NCBI GenBank assembly: GCA_010356995.1
Contig: ML996688.1
Span: 1,648,579 to 1,712,578 of the forward strand
From: Trichodelitschia bisporula
Taxonomy: Eukaryota > Ascomycota > Dothideomycetes > Phaeotrichales > Phaeotrichaceae
Direction of reading: 5' to 3'
DNA length: 64,000 bases
Shown here piece after piece: positions 1-10,774 of the stretch (its first letter is position 1; each line of letters opens with the position of its first letter). Below the pieces are notes generated by a model. It saw nothing but the letters and a program-made list of their open reading frames with translations. It was not told the DNA's origin and did not search any database. The position numbers and the translations under genes were made by a program.

Positions 1-1990
1 TGCGATAGCTCCCCTTCGACCAAGTTGCCTCCTCCGTCAAAGCGCAAGCGTCCGGCCTCCCCTCCGCATGAAGAGGTTCTCGCAGACAAAGATGATATTG
101 CGGTATGTTGTTGGCGCGTAAATCGCGTCGAGAAGTGCGCGAAATGCGCGTACACGGCGGGCTGCTCGGGTACCTTTGAGATCAGGTTGCTAACGCCTCC
201 GTCGCATTCATAGTTCATCGTCATGTTCCGGTCGCGCTTCAGCGAAGTGTTTTCCACCAAGTTGATTCAGTTCGGGCCGCAGGATATCGAGCGCGGCGTC
301 GCTGGTCAGCTGCCATCGCCTCAAGTTGAGGCACTGCTCTGCGCCCTTCTGGGCTTGGTCCTCAATCGCAAGAAGCCTGTTGAGTGAGTCCGGCATACCC
401 TTCGCGTAAACATAGACGGAGTATAGGTTGGGGGCTCGAAGCTCCTGCTCTGTCTTCCTGGAACATGTTCTGACCACAACTGCAACATAGGCGCGGACAC
501 TATGGGCGTGCCCTCGAAGAAGCCATATCGGTCAACAAGTCTCAGTGGCCTCGGGCGTGGGGTAGTGCCAACCCTATCAACAGCAACAGGTCCTTCAATA
601 CGATGTCAGCTATGGAGCGCGTACGTATCTCTGCATTCTTCGACAGTACCTGACTAACAACACTAGCTCACTCTCCTGAAGGCGCTGATCATGTGGTCGT
701 TGCACAGTTCCGATGCTGTCTCCGGCTTGATTAGAAAGTCCTACAAGCAGTCGCGCCACGATGATGACCTGAATCAACCTCTCTCTGTGCAGCCGTGGGG
801 GCGTGACGGTGACAAGCGGAGATACTGGCTGATTGAAGGGCGTGATGACACTCCTTTCCGCCTCTATCGCGAAAGTAACCCGGTGCTGAAGAACGTCACC
901 TGGCGGAGCGTTGCAGGCACGATTGACGAGCTGCGCGCCGTCGTTGAAAAGCTAAACGCAGATGGTACCCAGGCTGCGCGCCGACTTGCTGATCGCATCA
1001 CCAACGCCATTCCCCGGTTCGAGGCTACTGAGGAGGTATGTACTTTTGCTTACCATACAATGCAGTGGGGTTCTAACTGCGATACAGAAGCGTAAGCGAC
1101 GCGAGTACCGCCAGGCTAGAAAGGCCCAGTTCACGCGACCGGAGCCTGGATTCTCTCTCTATGAGGGCCGTACCCGTGGCAAGCGGATGAAGTACACTTT
1201 CTCAGATGAGGATGAGGAGGATGACTTAGAGGAGGATGACGTCGTCGAAAACAAGGGAACGCGCCGGTCCGCCCGGAATTCTGGCAAGAATTCCGGGACT
1301 GGCACTTCAGCTGAGCCCACTGGTCCAACCTACACCTCCAGTGGCCGGCGCACCGGATTACGCGGCGGAAGCAAAGACGTCAGCGGCCCGTCGAGCACTG
1401 CTGGAATTTCTCCAGCTGCGGAAGACCCCAACCATACGGATGCTTCAAATGCTCCAGCACCCCGCAACGGCCGATCGACGCGGACTTCCGGCCGGGTCGG
1501 CAAGACTGAGTGGGCGAAAGGGCGGAAGCACATTGAATCGTACAACTCGGTCGACGAGATGGACGACGAAGAAGATGCAACTTCATCCGGTGGCGACTGG
1601 GATGGTGGGGATGAGGATGAACCGGAGGAGGTCGTTTCCGACGAAGACGAAGACAGCTCCATGGGAGACTCGGATTTTGACACTGAGCCTAAGAGTCTCA
1701 TTGTCAAGCTCCCCGTTGGCAATGGTGGACTCAAGGCTAATACGGATGTGAGCAAGCAGAATGACACGATCGCCGTCGCTGCACCCAAGCTGTCCATCAC
1801 CAACGGGACCTCGGTTCAAGCGCCTGCTGATCCAGCCGTCAAGACCCGCAACGGCGACTTTATTGTCCTCAAGTCGCCTGTGGAGCCAGCGTCCGTCAAG
1901 CCGGAACACGCTCTTGTCTTGAGCCCTGCGTCACAGCACAAACCCGTCGTGGCTGCCTTCGCTCCGTTGGCTGCTCAGGGTTCGCAGTGA
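1..1990 (+). CDS. DDT/WHIM-domain chromatin protein, 5' end outside window
   Basis: The reading frame is already open at base 1, so the start codon lies upstream. Exons are 1-102, 214-383, 491-620, 667-1035 and 1088-1990, giving 557 residues in the window with all phases consistent. Exon 2 encodes a DDT-like domain (VMFRSRFSEVF, FGPQDIERGV, LLCALLGLVLNRKKP). Exon 4 carries a WHIM-like part with RRYWLIEG and a following W-rich helix. The C-terminal third is acidic low complexity with many Asp/Glu and Ser/Thr/Pro, as in chromatin proteins. DDT and WHIM modules are known from subunits of ISWI-type remodelling complexes (ITC1/ACF1-like). Nuclear location and remodelling partnership are inferred. 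No PHD finger or bromodomain is seen in the visible part. Confidence 0.82.
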
Positions 1991-2391
1991 TGTGTTCATG
2001 GACCATTCTAACGGTAACTGCAGCCCTTCTGATGATTGATATCATCTATCGACAGATTGGTTGTGGTTAGGGATTGGATTGGTGGGTTCGGCTGGGATAG
2101 GATAGGATCGTACGGGTTAGCTGGTTGTTCTCATGAGGCTTCATACGGCCTTGGGGGTCGGCGTGCCCCTTTCAGCAATTACATGTATCAATAGCTTCAG
2201 ACTCTAGAATGGGGGTTGTAGACGGTTTATTTTCTGTAGCGAGAATGGACGATTCCCCAAGCTTCAATCCACCTTGTGGTTTACCAACATGAGCTGATCC
2301 TTGCTCTCTGGTACAGCTCAATCGTGTCACTTCAACCGACTCTGAGCGTAGCGGTATTCATTATGTACATTTGTTCTCATTACCGCACGGC
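1991..2391. other. convergent 3' intergenic region
   Basis: This stretch lies between two convergent genes and holds their 3' untranslated sequence. I see no ORF, RNA gene or repeat in it. Confidence 0.6.
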
Positions 2392-3611
2392 CTATACAAA
2401 CTGCCCCGGAATCCTCAAATCCCCCGTACTCTGGAATCTTGCCCCACGAGGTCTCCTCCTCACCCCCTCTCTCCCCACACCTTCCGCCCTTCCCCTCCCC
2501 TCAGCCTCCCTCATCTTCCTCCCCTCCGCCACCATCCTAGCCTGCAAATCCGCATCACTCGCAACCTNNNNNNNNNNNNNNNNNNNNNNNNNTCCCCCTC
2601 CTCCCCATCCTCCACCGCCTCCTCCTCATACTCAAATTCATCCCCCACGCCCGCACTCCCCCCCACACTCCCTGCCTCCTCCTCCCGGTCCCGCGTATTC
2701 TTCTTCCGCGGCCACAAACTCGGGAGCACAATCTGCTGCACCCGCGGCTCGACACATCGTTCATCAAACCACGCGTGCAAACGCGCTTCGACCAGTTGTG
2801 CTATTTTGGGCACGTCCTGCAAGCGGCTGCGACTACCCATCAGCGAGCGCACGGATAGGTCCAGGCGGTAGTCCGGCAGGAAGGAGAAGGCGAGGGTAGT
2901 AGGTGCGGGCGCGGGGCCGTTGTTAGACGTAGGTGTGGGGGAGGGAATGAAAGACAGAGACAGCGTGCCGCTGAAGCGCACGACCGAGACCGCGAGCGCG
3001 ACGGGGAGAACCGCAGAGAGGGGTTTCGGGTAATTGAGCACGAGCTTCGTTTCTATACCCAGTGTGATCACGTCCGCGAGGTCGACGTCCAGGCGCGCCT
3101 GGAGCCGGGTGCCCTCGCTTACGCCCTCTGCCTGTCGACCTCCTTCATCGACGGGGATGATGCGGCAGTTACTGAAGATCGGAAACTCCTCGCCGAGATT
3201 GATCTCCGTCACGCTGATCTCGCCGATGAAATCCGGGCGCTGGGTCCCGTTCAGAACGCCAGTGAGCATCTTGAGTATCGCGCCGTCATGCTGGGCGTCC
3301 GCGCGGAGCTGTGCGATTGTCTGGGCTACGAGGACGTTGAACCAGTCTAGGCTCTCTGGGGTGTGTCCGCTGACGTTGTAGTATGTTTTTGCGAGGATGG
3401 TTGCCGGGGAGAGGGCGGGTTGGGGGCGAAGGATGGAGGAGGCTTTGTGCCTCAGGGCGGAGGTGGAGGGTCTGAGGTAGGACTGGGAGGAGCGTCGGGC
3501 TGCTGTGTGCGAGGGGGGAGGGGGGTCGCCGAAGATGAAGAATTTTATAAAGGCGAAGATTAGGATTGCGAGGGTGAGTTGGCCGAGGAAGAAGGCGGCG
3601 AGGGCGTTCAT
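2392..3611 (-). CDS. mmm1: Maintenance of mitochondrial morphology protein 1 (ERMES subunit Mmm1)
   Basis: Mmm1 is the ER-anchored SMP-domain lipid-transfer subunit of the ER-mitochondria encounter structure. The start is set at 3611, giving [19 protein letters not shown], one N-terminal membrane segment. An upstream in-frame ATG would add 32 unlikely residues. The SMP domain is clear: [40 protein letters not shown] and a VLNYPKPL segment. A 25-N gap at 2568-2592 interrupts the C-terminal tail. Beyond it the family-like tail ([20 protein letters not shown]) reads on in a frame that does not match a 25-base spacer, and ends with TAG at 2392-2394. The true gap length is therefore probably not 25, and no frameshift should be inferred. 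Divergent from the SDR gene, with 452 bp between starts. Confidence 0.93.
2568..2592. other. assembly gap (25 N)
   Basis: There are 25 consecutive N inside the 3' part of mmm1, flanked by low-complexity C/T-rich sequence coding for an acidic linker on the minus strand. The length is probably nominal, since the frames on the two sides do not join across 25 bases. Confidence 0.97.
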
Positions 3612-4063
3612 GGTGACGACGGCGGGGGAAGAATTTGAGGTGTAGGGTTGGCTTCTATGGTGGTGAGAAATGGGATGATGACTGCTGCTGTTCAATTCCT
3701 TTTCCAAACGCCATTGGGAGGCTGAGGTTGGTGGCTCACGAGATAGCTCGCATATTTTGGCGGTTGGAGGTTGGTGATGTCAAAGTTTGGAGGTGCGACG
3801 TCACATGCGGACAGCTGAGCAAAGCTTGACGTTGCGGCTCATCAGCCCTATGGAGATTTCCCCGCAACCTCAGCTCCTCCGCCTTTCCTTCCACTGGCTC
3901 GGATATCGTTGCTTTGTATCATAACTGCATCTTCACTTTGAATTTTGGTGCAAAGAAGCTCATGGAGAAGGAATTCGGATCTACATCCATATCATCCCAA
4001 TTCTGGTCCCTAACGGCTTGCTTGTCTTCATTCTCATAGAAGCGCACAGTAACCACTGATCAA
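3612..4063. promoter_or_regulatory. divergent intergenic region mmm1 / SDR
   Basis: This 452-bp region must hold the promoters of both divergent genes. I see no clear TATA box or other named element in it. Confidence 0.4.
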
Positions 4064-5293
4064 ATGGAGGAGCTATCAGCCTCCAGGCTCTCACCAAGTT
4101 CAGCATCGTGTCATCCAGCTCTTAGACTCCCGGCCACATGTAACCCGCCCAGCGAGCAGAATCCTCCGGAACAGGCCGTATGGATTGTATGATGTCCCAA
4201 CCCCTCAAACAATTGACCATAATTGATACCAGTTCAGATCTTTGGAGCCACTGGCCAGTTGGGCCGGTCACTTGTCCGAGCAGCCATTTCCCATGGCGAT
4301 AAAGTCACCTCCGTGGGCTGGACTCAAGAAGACAGCATGGAAGATGTGCGAGGCTGGCAGGAGACCAATTCAATCAGCATGTTATGCGACGTGAGAGTAC
4401 GAGAAACGGTCGATGCCGTAATCAAGAAATCGATTGAGCATTGGGGACGAATCGACGTCATTGCAAAGTAAGCTGATCTTTCTTCCCTCGTCACAAATGC
4501 TGAGACATCATATAGCTGTACCGGCTACGGCAAGTCCTCGAAGCCTTATCGGCCCAATTTGAAACTAACTTAGATCCAGGTGTCATGGGATCCTGTGAAG
4601 ATCAGGATGAGCACGAAATCCGCAACCAATTTGACACCAACTTCATGGGAACGCTGAACATCCTCCAACTCTCCCTCCCGCATTTCCGCGCTCAGGAATA
4701 CGGCCGGTATCTCATCTTCAGCAGCACCTCCGGTGCGCTCGGCGTCCCGGGTCTGGGGCCCTTCTGTGCCACCAAATACGCCGTAGAAGGACTCATCGAA
4801 AGCCTCTTGTACGAAATTGATACCTACAATGTCAAGGCCACTCTAGTCGAACCGAGCCACATGCGTCCTGACGAGCATGATACAATGGCTTTGGGCCTGA
4901 AGAAGTACGCCGCTTTCAAAGTGAAGGCGGCAAGCGAGCCGTATGCCGTGCCGAATGCGCCCGCGGGCCATGCGAAGCGGATGGTACAATGGCTGAATGA
5001 CAGGCAGCCGACTAGTACGGTCAAGAGCGCGGAGCTGATTTGGCAGTTGGCGCATTGCTCGTATCCGCCGCTACGGCTGCTTTTGGGAACCTATGCAGTT
5101 GAGAGCATCCGGGACAGGTTGAGATATATCATCGAAGAGGTACGTCATAGCCTCTGCGGTAGAGCCATTTCTGACTTATACGGTGCAGATCGAAGACTGG
5201 AAGCACCTCAACTTCCCCGTAACCGCAGCGGAAGACGCGGCTCAGAAAGAGGCTGCCCAGGATTCACCAGCAGAGCAATCCGACAAGGAATGA
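4064..5293 (+). CDS. Short-chain dehydrogenase/reductase with Phe at the usual catalytic Tyr position
   Basis: Exons are 4064-4186, 4238-4467, 4516-4529, 4580-5139 and 5189-5293, giving 343 residues. The Rossmann start is FGATGQLGRSLVRAA, followed by NCTGYG and NQFDTNFMGTLNI. The active-site region reads SSTSGALGVPGLGPFCATK, so the usual YxxxK is FxxxK here. The lysine is kept and the tyrosine is replaced. Exon 3 is only 14 nt and is followed by an intron with a GC donor (GCAAGT). Using that donor restores the family motif NCTGYGVMG, which supports the model. The ATG at 4064 adds about 40 residues before the Rossmann fold and is the least certain part. The substrate is unknown. It may be a pseudo-enzyme or may use a shifted catalytic mechanism. 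Confidence 0.85.
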
Positions 5294-5375
5294 GACCAGT
5301 GAATCCGTCTATCATTATCGGCACCTTACACGCCCTTTCTACCATCGGTCCCGAATACCCGCTCGAACGCTATCG

Positions 5376-6420
5376 CTATGATCCCCTTGAATACTCAACA
5401 CCAAGTCTAATCCCCGCTATCCACTCCTTCCCCATCCGTACCCTCGGCCGCACAGCCCATACATACAAGCTAAATCCAAAATACAACACATACGTCGTCA
5501 GCATCACAAACCCAAACACAACCTTCGCCCACATCAACCCCTCACTAACCCCCGCGATCGTCCCCCCCTCAGGCACCAACCTCCTCTGCACACAAGCTAC
5601 GTTCATCAACATCTCCCCAACACGCCCATTCACAAGAACACTTACAATCGAACCCCCATCCCCCGCTTGTTCCCAAATCACACCCAACCCACCACCCCAC
5701 ATACGCCCCCCACCCCAGCGCCATCCACCCCGCCCCAACCCCCGCCCACGCCACACTCGCCTTCCCGCTAACCCACATCAACACCCCCAGCCCCGCGCTC
5801 AGGATACTCAGCAACGGCATCACAGCGCCGTATGCAACTACCCGCCCAAGACCGCTAGGCCGGTCGCTTGGCTCGGCGAGCGGGGTGAGCGGGGCGGAGG
5901 GCGCGCTGGCTAGGGAGATTAGGCGCGGGGTGAGGGTGTTGGGGATGCTGGTGCTGGGTGGGGAGGCTTGCGAGCGAAGTGCGCGGGCGATCTGCGCGGC
6001 GTGGAGGAGGGCGAGGATCAGGGTTAGGGAGGCGAGGAGCAGGAGCGTGGTGTCGAAGGCAAGGATCCAGGTTGGGCCTTTAAGTTTGCGCGGCTTCGTC
6101 TCGGAGGGGTAGTGGTACGGCGGTGGGGGGTCGGTATCCGTGCCTAGGAGCGGGGAGGGCGAGGCGGAGAGCAGCGGCGATGGGGAGGCGGAGATACGTG
6201 GTGAGGGGTCGGGGGAGTGGAAGTACTGCGGCGCGGGATTGAGGGGTTTGGATGGGGGAATACAGCGATCGAGGAACGGGTGGGCCTGGTGGGCTCGCGG
6301 ACTCAATGAGGAGACAGGAGAATGCTCGCTCGCGACGTCCTGTGCGATGTTTGGGCCGGGTCCGGGGAGGGGGAGAGCCATGTCCTGCTCGCGGTGCGGG
6401 CGGTGATGCACACTGTGCAC
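5376..6420 (-). CDS. Four-helix membrane protein of unknown function
   Basis: Exons (minus) are 5646-6420 and 5376-5596, with a 49-nt GTAAGT intron. The product is 331 residues from the ATG at 6420; an ATG 13 codons later (6381) is an alternative start. The first half is Pro/Ser-rich and cytosolic-looking. Four hydrophobic segments follow: around LLLLASLTLILALLHAA, VMPLLSILSAGLGVLMW, AGVGAGWMALGWGAYVGW and, in exon 2, VVFGFVMLTTYVLYFGF. The intron joins frames so that the fourth helix is gained, which supports the splice. It converges on the SDR gene, with 82 bp between stops. The family is not recognised. The layout resembles small fungal MARVEL-like or other tetraspan proteins, but I cannot support a function. 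Confidence 0.62.
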
Positions 6421-7497
6421 CTTTTGCAGGAGGGAGAGGAGGAGGGGTAGGACGCGTATGGTGATGGTGATAGGGGAGGGGATCGTGGCCGGCGGAGGCG
6501 GGTTAGGAGGGACGATTTTAGGGACCGGTAGGAGGAGAGGTGCATTGTGATATACGGTAGCACTACTGCGGCCGGAGGGTGGGGTTGGGCGGGCTCGGTA
6601 GGCGTTTTTGGGGCGGCGCAGTAGGGAATATATGGCGCGGCGTCGGGCTGCCTGTGTGAGGCGTGGGTTGGGGTGGTGGGGTGTTGGTGAGGGGTGCGGG
6701 AGAGGCGAGGTGAGGTGATGAGGGTTGGGATAGGCTGTGTTACTGCATTTTTTCGTCTGCGTGCGCGATCCGATTATTCAAATGCTGTGATACCGGTTCG
6801 TGGAGGGCGGGTGGGATGGATGTAAGGCATGGTGTTGTGATTGGTTGGCGAGGCTGAGCCTTGTTGGTTGAGATGCGTAGCCGCGAAGGATGGGCGCCAC
6901 CAACAGTAGATCCAACCGCGATACGCAGCGGGGCATGAAGATTTGCGATAACCAACTACCGTGTAGGAGTTGGGTTTGATGCTTGAGGAAGCTTAAGATG
7001 CGGGGCTTTGCGCATCACATGGTCCTCGGAATAACGGGCCGAAGAACCAAATGATACCAAGACCGGTGAACAGTTTCTAATGCATGACAATTCGTAAACA
7101 TGTCAGATGATGTCTCTGTTTATATCTCCCTAGGAGAGCTTCCCAAATCACGATCATGCTTTGTTTACTCATAATTCATACCCCGAGAACCGGGAGGTGG
7201 TCAACTAAATGGCCGTGATAAGGCTTAGCGTTCGAGTCCACGCTACAGGACGGCTGTGCATGAATTCCTAGTACCAACATATTAGTGCTTGCCTGAGGAG
7301 CGGGTGATATCGACTTGCGGACGATCTTCCGACATCCGCAGAAGGAAGGCTGCAAGCAGTCATAAGCCTCCAGCAGCACATGGATTCTCGCATCCAGCAA
7401 GGGCAGATATAGACCTGCGGAAGGATGACCGCTCGCCCATCGAGCATAGCCTCTCAACAGCGGATGAACTCTGACAACCGTAGTGGCCGACTATCCC
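6421..7497. other. gene-free region, 1.1 kb
   Basis: This is the presumed promoter of the membrane protein gene plus the 3' region of rad14. The left half is G-rich on the plus strand. The open frames are short and show no recognisable protein motif. Confidence 0.45.
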
Positions 7498-8709
7498 TCA
7501 GAGCTCAATCTCCTCGCACTCCATCCCACACTCAACACACCGCTTCGTCGACACCCCAGTCTCCGGATTCATAACCTCCCCTCCCCACTCATGCTCATGC
7601 CGCTCATTCCGCCCAAGTATCGTATCCCCAAAATTGGTAGCCGCATTCCCCTCCCCAAGTCGCTGCCTCCGGTAAGCCTCAACCCTCGTCCGCTTCTTCA
7701 AGTCGTCGAGCTTAGCCTTGAACTTCTTCTCCTTCCGCACCTTCTTATCCGCTTCCCTCCGCTCGAATTCAGCATCAAGTGCTTCAGGCGAGCCCCATTT
7801 CTTCGCGGAGAAGGCGTACTCCTCGACCTGAAAGCGCAGGTACAGTTGCATATTGTTCCACGTCGACTTATGCGGATTCGGCTTCTCCAACCGCGGCAAA
7901 AGATCCTTATCCTTGAGTTCCGCTGCTTCAATTAGCCAACCCCCCTAAAATCACCCCCAGGAGGAACTCACGATCCGTAAGTAAATAATCATCCCTCGCC
8001 TCCGTCTTCGTCAACAAACTATACTTATCCGGATACTTATCCTTACACCTCCAACAAACATTCACCCCAAACGCCTCCTCCCACTGAAAATCAATCTCCA
8101 CACTCCCGCAATCCCTACACTCCCGTCCCTTCGGATCAACCACACTAATCCCCGGCTCAAACGGGCCCGTCCGCGCCTTCCGCAGCTTCTGAAGTAGCGT
8201 ATGCCGCTCCCATTCCTTAACACTCATATGCGCCGGCTTCCCCGCCAACGGGTCTACCACCGCCCCGGCACCCCCGGGATTCAAAGCGCGATTCGTCGGA
8301 TCGTCCGCGACGGATAAAAACCCGCCCCGCGTGTCGCTCATCTTGCTAAAGTCATACTCGACATATCTTCCCATCTTGGCGGGGCGAATCGCGGCGTCCG
8401 CCGGGGCGGCAGCCGGCTTCGCGGGCGAAGCTGCATTACGCAGCGAGGAAGGTACATTCGATGACCCGGCGATTTGTGAGTGTGGGCGTTTAGGCGCAGT
8501 GGGTGCGGTGGTGGTGGTTGCGGTTGCGGCGGCGGCGTCGGCGCGCGCCTGCAGTGCTTTGGCTTTGAGGCGCGCTTCTTCCTGTGCGGCGTTAGATGCG
8601 CTTGTTGGGCGTTGGGAGGACGTACTCTGCGCCGGACTTGTTCCGGCGTGAGGGGGTTTGGGGGGAGGGAGCCGGTGTGGCGTGGGGGGGTAGAGGGGCG
8701 ATCTGCCAT
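7498..8709 (-). CDS. rad14: Nucleotide excision repair damage-recognition protein Rad14/XPA
   Basis: Rad14/XPA binds damaged DNA and organises the excision-repair complex in the nucleus. Exons (minus) are 8626-8709, 7972-8581 and 7498-7922, giving 372 residues. The start MADRPSTPPRHTG with LTPEQVRRR fits the family N-terminus, and splicing continues into EEARLKAKALQAR. The XPA zinc finger is in exon 2: CRDCGSVEIDFQW, then VNVCWRCKDKYPDKYSLLTK, supplying the CxxC...CxxC ligands. TEARDDYLLTD continues across intron 2 into PELKDKDLLPRLEKPNPHK and the basic DNA-binding part NNMQLYLRFQVEEYAF. The C-terminus HEWGGEV...CVECGMECEEIEL carries an extra CxxC pair. Introns are 44 and 49 nt. Confidence 0.95.
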
Positions 8710-9267
8710 GATTGAGTGCGTGGGGTGGCGATGCTGGTTTATGGTGCGGGTTCGATGTTGGTGAGACTCGAGGCCGGGTTCGAGGCCGGCGGAGGTGAGT
8801 TCTTTGTTCGTGAATAGATGTTCCTGGGGTACGGATCTGGGTGGGAGTCGCGATGCGGAATGCAGTCGTGAGGGGTGCCCAAGCCCTGGCGCGTGGTCCC
8901 GTGCTGGGAGGCGAATGGGTTTGAAGCCAATTAGGCAACGAGATTAGGAGAGTTGCAGGCGCAATGACGAGGAGGCTCAGCAACGAAAGGATTCCCAACT
9001 GCACCACCAGCTAGGATACTCTAACTAAATGGCCAACAGCCAACCGCCAACATTAACCGTTCCTAGTCTCCCACCCCAATGCGAAGAGACCATCAAGTAC
9101 TCGTACATGAACGCATACTCTGTACAAGCAAGCCCATCTTCACATGCAACGGCTTCGGTGGAATTCCATTCCTATGCTCAACCAGTTACGACTCTATTCC
9201 CGGAGATAAACCCGACCCCCAACAAGAGACTGCCAGACTCCGTTCCCAGCCCAAACCCGATCGTGCA
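8710..9267. other. intergenic region rad14 promoter / snd3 3' end
   Basis: This 558-bp spacer lies between two tandem minus-strand genes. The frame upstream of the rad14 start remains open but has low-complexity Pro/Thr/His composition and no family motif, so I treat it as untranslated. Confidence 0.5.
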
Positions 9268-10019
9268 TTACTCCTCCTTCGCACCGCCACGGCTCGACTT
9301 CTCCGCCTGCTCAATGCTCTTCTTGTCCGTCTTGACCTCGCCACCCTGCATGGCGCCCATGAGGCCGGCGTTAGCCTTGAAGGGCCGCTTAAGCTCTCCG
9401 ACAGCAGGCTTCCCGAACATGTGGATCTTGATCAAGTTGCCCTCGAGAGCGCCCTTGAGCGGGATGATCGACTGGATGAGCAGCGGGTTGGTGTACTTAA
9501 AGTAGATGTGCATCACCGCCATCATGCCAATGCCCATGAGCTGGCTGCGGAACAGCGCACGAAGCTGCTGCTGGTCGTAGGCGTGGATGGTCGTCACGAC
9601 GGGCTTGGGCTCCTCGGCGGAGCCCATAGGGGCAGGCTCGACATACTTCAGAACCGTCAGGTCTAGGGGATGTTAGCCAGTCGCACCACGTGGAAAATTC
9701 TGCGCCCATACCCTTCTTCTTGTCGATCTGCAGCTTGACGTAGAAGTAGATCCCGACGATGATCACGTTCGACAGAATGTATAGCGCCCGAACACCGTTC
9801 AGGACGTCAGGGTTGTCGAACGGCACCTTCTTGGACGCCTGCATCATGAACCTTGACACAATTAGACATGGTCGATGCACGTCCTCGCTAGCGGTTGTAC
9901 GTACAGTATGATGGCGATGTTCGTCCTGTTCCAAACTCGTTAGCATCCATCAGAAACATCCGCAGTCTCACAGGCGGCGAGGGGCGGGCGACATACACCT
10001 GGGGGCTAAGGCCGACCAT
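9268..10019 (-). CDS. snd3: SRP-independent targeting protein 3 / Pho88
   Basis: Snd3 (Pho88) is an ER membrane protein of the SND pathway, which targets proteins to the ER without SRP; it was first linked to phosphate transport. Exons (minus) are 9997-10019 (23 nt), 9905-9925 (21 nt), 9712-9851 and 9268-9662, giving 192 residues. The two tiny exons rebuild the conserved start MVGLSPQVTNIAIIL, then FMMQASKKVPFDNPDVLNGV. Two membrane segments follow (ALYILSNVIIVGIYFYV and MGIGMMAVMHIYF), and the motif LTVLKYVEPAPMGS spans intron 3. Introns are 71, 53 and 49 nt. Family-length protein with no oddity. Confidence 0.95.
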
Positions 10020-10774
10020 CTTGAATGTTCGTCGCGAGAGAAACTGGCTTAAACGTAAAAAGTATTCACGAGAAGTGATGCAAGATCTTCACACGCAGTG
10101 GCGGTCGGGGAGAACGGAGAGTATGGATGAAGTTGAGAACTCTGGCTTGCGAACGAACTGCGTGCGCCAAAGAACAGATGGCGGTTCCCGGCCAGGTCCA
10201 GGGTCCGTCGGCTTGGAACATTCCAATTCCCCGGCTTTGCCCAAGCCCATGCAATTTGGGAGGGCGCAACGTCACCTCAACTCCTTCCGCGTCTGTACAT
10301 CTGCGCAAATGCAAAATCATCGTCGACTGCCATTTTGAGGTATGCAAATATCTTTCCTTTCGGCCCATACAGCCGATATACTTCTAGCGCATCGACGGAA
10401 ACATCTAAGCATGCATGAACTGTTGCCACGAGCTCGTGTTTCAGTTTGTCCAGCTGATCGAGCATTGAAACACTTCAATAGCCACTTTGCGAAATATGAA
10501 GCCACAGAGTCAGTCCCCGCATATGCGTGCGATGCTTCAGCGGGGTGAATCGTCAGATCTGGAGTTCAGTAGCATTAGCTCTCGTATCACCAAAGGCTGC
10601 GGACACATGTCGTAAAGCAAGCTGGACGAACCCACTAGGTCATACTGCTCTAAGATTCTCTTGAAGTCTATCCCTCTAATATATTCTGGTTGTGAAGATG
10701 CAGACGATGAGAAATGTACAGGTCGACCGTCTAGAGACAAACGTAGAGAACGTATCAACCACCAGTCGGATGAC
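10020..10774. other. intergenic region, snd3 promoter side
   Basis: This is 755 bp between the snd3 start and the stop of the N2227 gene. It holds only short open frames without protein motifs. No RNA gene or repeat was recognised. Confidence 0.45.
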
